Part shown: positions 63,418 through 64,000 of the stretch, piece after piece
How positions within the stretch are numbered: the stretch's first letter is position 1
Layout: the number at the start of each line of letters is the position of its first letter
NCBI GenBank assembly: GCA_944472155.2
Contig: OX235279.1
Location: forward strand, 176,183,868 to 176,247,867
Direction of reading: 5' to 3'
DNA length: 64,000 nt
Source of the DNA: Trichobilharzia szidati
Taxonomy: Eukaryota; Platyhelminthes; Trematoda; Strigeidida; Schistosomatidae
Translations under genes and position numbers: made by a program
Notes under the pieces: generated by a model
Database searches by the model: none
The model's input: only the letters and a program-made list of their open reading frames with translations
What the model was told of the DNA's origin: nothing

Positions 63418-64000
63418 TTATACTCATGAACCTTATTCAACAGCTGCATGACAATGGCACATGTCAAGTGATCCACAACGGAAAACTCAGCGAGGCTTTT
63501 GGAGTAAGGACAGGAGTCAGACAAGGCTGCTTACTATCACCATTGATATTCCTAATTGTGGTGGACTGGATTATGCGTCAGACAGTGAGAAACGAGAAAA
63601 CAGGGATATCCTGGACCGAGGTGAAGAATCTAGAAGACCTGGATTTCGCGCGTGGATGATTTATGTTTGATGTCACACAAAATCGAAGACTCACAAGCGA
63701 AAACCGACAAACTGGTCGAAGAAACAGCAAAGACACGACTCCAGGTGAACATAGACAAGACGGAGGTTATGAAAATAACCAATCAACAACAACAACAGCA
63801 ATATCCAGCTCCAATCACCATCAACGGGAGGGATTTGAAAGAGGTTACTTCATTCACTTATCTAGGGAGCATTGTCTCAACTACAGGCAGCTGGAACGGA
63901 CAAGGATGTCAAATCGAGAATCGGGAAGCCGAGAAACACATTCATCAACCTGAAACCAATCTGGAAATCTTCGTCACTCAGCCTGCATCAACAACAAAGT
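63418..64000 (+). pseudogene. RTE-like LINE RT region, runs off the window
   Basis: MNLIQQLHDNGTCQVIHNGK, SEAFGVRTGVRQGCLLSPL, FLIVVDWIMRQTVRNEKTGI, NLEDLDFARG then a stop where the ADD motif should be (about 63650), then in shifted frames DKTEVMKITNQQQQQ, ITINGRDLKEVTSFTYLGS, IGKPRNTFINLKPIWK. Continues beyond base 64000. RT palm motifs are intact up to the catalytic aspartates. Confidence 0.8.

Overview
This window looks like a repeat-saturated, AT-rich interval from the nuclear genome of a trematode, most probably a schistosome. The evidence is degenerate hammerhead ribozymes of the Schistosoma SM-alpha type (near 53.4 and 54.7 kb), many Penelope-like element (PLE) remnants ending in GIY-YIG endonuclease domains, RTE-like and CR1/Jockey-like non-LTR retrotransposon fragments, and several tRNA-derived SINE families. 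There is one assembly gap of about 0.5 kb at 48174-48672. No complete host gene can be supported. Two short open segments with splice-like borders (15486-15620 minus, 57563-57722 plus) are the only candidate host exons.

Layout: 0-3.5 kb, two PLEs back to back, then a hammerhead-bearing SINE (called SINE B here) and a tRNA-SINE (SINE A). 3.7-7 kb, RTE-like LINE pieces in both orientations. 7.7-9.7 kb, a CR1-like LINE, an inverted repeat and a PLE terminus. 10-18.3 kb, SINE A, LINE 3' ends, an LTR-like repeat and four PLE remnants. 18.6-24.4 kb, SINEs, PLE GIY-YIG copies and a palindromic PLE terminus. 24.8-34.1 kb, a long RTE-like LINE and a dense run of PLEs with nested SINEs. 34.3-43.2 kb, repeated 3' ends of a second LINE family (LINE-1 here), PLEs and SINE C inverted pairs. 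43.7-51.7 kb, SINE A, RTE-like LINE, SINE C palindrome, CR1-like LINE with the gap, and a tandem SINE B. 51.7-57.2 kb, microsatellites, SM-alpha relics and RTE-like LINEs. 57.5-64 kb, SINE B with a foldback insertion, chimeric SINEs, a CR1/Jockey-like LINE and an RTE-like LINE running off the end.

The most interesting content is ribozymes. SINE B joins a tRNA-like head (box A and box B) to a hammerhead ribozyme of about 46 nt. Two copies keep an essentially complete hammerhead core (34012-34057 and 49386-49431). One locus carries 1.3 units in tandem with ribozymes 406 bp apart, the arrangement expected of satellite or retrozyme-like RNAs that self-process into monomers. Separately, several PLE termini carry hammerhead or hammerhead-like cores, including a well-formed one at 21269-21320, a foldback pair at 58.1-58.65 kb flanked by a 15-bp target duplication, and a 92-bp mini-insertion at 40919-41010 flanked by a 13-bp duplication.

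How the parts relate: SINE A shares its 3' tail with the RTE-like LINE, which suggests it uses that LINE's reverse transcriptase. PLE termini are often present as inverted pairs around 5'-truncated copies. Target-site duplications show several nestings (SINE A into a PLE terminus, PLEs into SINE B and SINE C), so the relative order of insertions can be read. All family names used here (SINE A/A2/B/C, LINE-1) are labels for this annotation only, and family assignments rest on motif recognition without database searches.
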